NCBI GenBank assembly: GCA_905215795.1
Contig: CAJMRV010000111.1
Location: forward strand, 1 to 5,888
Direction: 5' to 3'
Source: an uncultured bacterium
GTDB lineage: Bacteria; Pseudomonadota; Gammaproteobacteria; Burkholderiales; Burkholderiaceae_F
DNA: 5,888 nucleotides
Shown: positions 4,738 through 5,888 of the stretch, piece by piece
Layout of the letters: the number at the start of each line of letters is the position of its first letter
How positions within the stretch are numbered: position 1 is the first letter of the stretch
The notes under the pieces: generated by a model
Database searches by the model: none
Told to the model about the DNA's origin: nothing
The model's input: only the letters and a program-made list of their open reading frames with translations
Program-made: the position numbers and the translations under genes

Positions 4738-5888
4738 TCATTCTCCTTCGCGCCACTGGGTGTAGATGTCCGCACGGGAGAACCTCAGGAGCGCCGGGAG
4801 CGTCGAGAGCGGGGCGGAGACGACGCCGATCAGGGCGCTTCCGGCCGCCACGAGCAGCCACGTGTCAAACGAGGGGCTCAGGTACGGGAGGTCGATCGCA
4901 CGGGCGATCACGGGGGAGAAGGCCTGCACGAGGAGCGCGCCGAGGGCCACGCCCGCGACCGATCCGAAGAGGCCGAGGATCACGCTCTCGGTCATCAGCA
5001 CGCCGCCGATCCAGCCCTTCCTCGCGCCCATCGCGCGGAGCGAGGCGAACTCGCGGCGACGCTCGTTGGCGGCGAAGAAGAAGACGGTGACGAGGATGAC
5101 GAGGGCGAGCGCCCAGAGCAGCCCCGCGGAGACCATCATGATGTCGACGACGCGGCGGAGTTTGCCGGCGGTGGCGCTCATGAGGCTCGAGGCGTAGACG
5201 AAGTTGACGCGGTCCCTGAGGCTCAGGCGGTCGATCACGCCGTCGGAGACCTCCATCGGGTCGAGACCCGGGGTCACACGGACGAGGATCGAGCTGAACA
5301 CGCCGTCGAGCTTCTCGGCCATCGACGGGGTGGCGATCTTGGCGAGGCCGCGCGCGGCGTCGACGGTCATGAAGACCGAGGCGTCGAAGCCCATGCCGGT
5401 GGGTTCGAGCTGGGCGACGATCGTGAATTCCTTCCCGTAGAAGCGGAGCTTCTCACCGGGCTGGCCGACGATGTAGTTGCCCACGATGATCTGGTCGTCC
5501 TTCAACTCACCCTTGTAGTGCTGGGTGAGCCAGGGGCCGACGACGAAGTCGGTCTTCGGGTCGATGCCGATCAGCTGGACCTTCACGGAGCAGCACTGCG
5601 CCTCGAGGCTCGAGACGAAGAGCTGGCCGGAGGCCTTCTCGACGCCGGGGACGTCCTTGACGACTTCGAGCAGACGCGCGGGGAGGTAGAAGGTGGTGGG
5701 GGTGGAGCGCAGGAGCACGCTTTCGATCTTCTTGCCGTCGCCGTCCGGAACGACGAGCAGGTCCGCGCCGAGACGTTCGGAGAGCGAATAGATGCCGTTC
5801 TGGAGGTTGAGGGAAATCATCGATCCCGAAAAGAGCGCGAAGACGAATAGCGTCACGAGGCCGCCGAGGAGAAGGCTCCTCAGGACGC
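4738..5888 (-). CDS. FtsX/MacB-type ABC permease, 5' end outside window
   Basis: At least 382 residues are visible, and the reading frame stays open to the window edge. A GTG at 5856 could be taken as a start, but the codons before it continue the first membrane helix (LRSLLLGGLVTLFVFALFSG), so the gene begins upstream. The order is TM1, a periplasmic MacB-like core starting SLSERLGADLLVVP, then three helices. ERRREFASLRAMGA after TM2 is typical of the FtsX permease family. The periplasmic core holds a Cys-Cys pair in EAQCCSVKVQLIG (codons at 5595-5590) followed by GIDPKTDFVVGPWL. The ATPase follows after three bases and a periplasmic thioredoxin lies further on. This matches the ABC permeases of P19/FTR1 iron operons (Cj1661/Cj1662-like). 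LolC/E and DevC-type exporters are alternatives. The permease family is secure; the iron role is inferred. Confidence 0.88.
   Translation of the reverse strand, partial: VLRSLLLGGLVTLFVFALFSGSMISLNLQNGIYSLSERLGADLLVVPDGDGKKIESVLLRSTPTTFYLPARLLEVVKDVPGVEKASGQLFVSSLEAQCCSVKVQLIGIDPKTDFVVGPWLTQHYKGELKDDQIIVGNYIVGQPGEKLRFYGKEFTIVAQLEPTGMGFDASVFMTVDAARGLAKIATPSMAEKLDGVFSSILVRVTPGLDPMEVSDGVIDRLSLRDRVNFVYASSLMSATAGKLRRVVDIMMVSAGLLWALALVILVTVFFFAANERRREFASLRAMGARKGWIGGVLMTESVILGLFGSVAGVALGALLVQAFSPVIARAIDLPYLSPSFDTWLLVAAGSALIGVVSAPLSTLPALLRFSRADIYTQWREGE

Noticed and set aside
4042..5850. A 602-codon plus-strand open frame opposite the ATPase and permease genes
   Set aside because: Its codons are exact reverse complements of the sense codons, because both genes share one frame. 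It stays open only because TTA, CTA and TCA codons are avoided in GC-rich genes, and it ends at the first sense CTA. Its protein is low-complexity Arg/Glu/Asp/Gly.
5854..5856. GTG at 5856 as the true start of the permease
   Set aside because: The frame is open to the window edge and the codons upstream continue the first membrane helix, so this is an internal valine.
4030..5888. Assignment as a LolCDE, MacB or FtsEX system
   Set aside because: MacB is a single fused protein. FtsX is shorter and lacks this MacB-like periplasmic core. LolC/E operons do not normally include an exported thioredoxin. LolD-like similarity of the ATPase alone does not settle function.

Overview
The window looks like ordinary chromosome from a GC-rich, Gram-negative betaproteobacterium. 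It holds a periplasmic thioredoxin-like protein, a Sec-exported peptidase and an LpxH-type lipid A enzyme; LpxH belongs mainly to beta- and gammaproteobacteria, whereas other lineages use LpxI or LpxG. A gut Burkholderiales member of the Sutterella/Parasutterella kind fits the gene mix, but that placement is inference and no marker gene here proves it.

Layout. Positions 1-114 are a leader with an extended -10 promoter and a strong hairpin. Positions 115-885 (+) encode a divergent LpxH-like UDP-2,3-diacylglucosamine hydrolase. Positions 886-1334 are non-coding: a chain of hairpins ends in a strong intrinsic terminator (1034-1069), followed by a promoter and structured leader for the next gene. 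Positions 1335-3185 (+) encode an exported C69-family (PepD-like) dipeptidase with an extra C-terminal domain. A 13-bp-stem terminator (3228-3274) separates it from the convergent minus-strand operon.

Minus-strand operon, in transcription order from the right edge: an FtsX/MacB-type ABC permease (5888 to 4738, 5' end cut off by the window), an ABC ATPase (4734 to 4030, three bases after the permease stop), and a periplasmic thioredoxin-like protein (3872 to 3327). This order matches the distal part of the P19/FTR1-associated iron-uptake operon known from Campylobacter jejuni (about Cj1661-Cj1665) and the fet locus of some E. coli. Upstream genes for FTR1, P19 and a DUF2318 protein are therefore expected just beyond 5888. 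In that model the ABC transporter and thioredoxin support periplasmic iron handling, and a Cys-Cys pair in the permease's periplasmic domain is a natural partner for the CASC thioredoxin.

Points worth a second look are the altered metal-ligand motifs in the LpxH-like enzyme, the calcium-loop-like motif in the extra domain of the peptidase, the structured RNA region at 894-1069, the permease Cys-Cys pair, and the two perfect inverted repeats between the ATPase and thioredoxin genes. I see no mobile element, CRISPR array, tRNA or rRNA.
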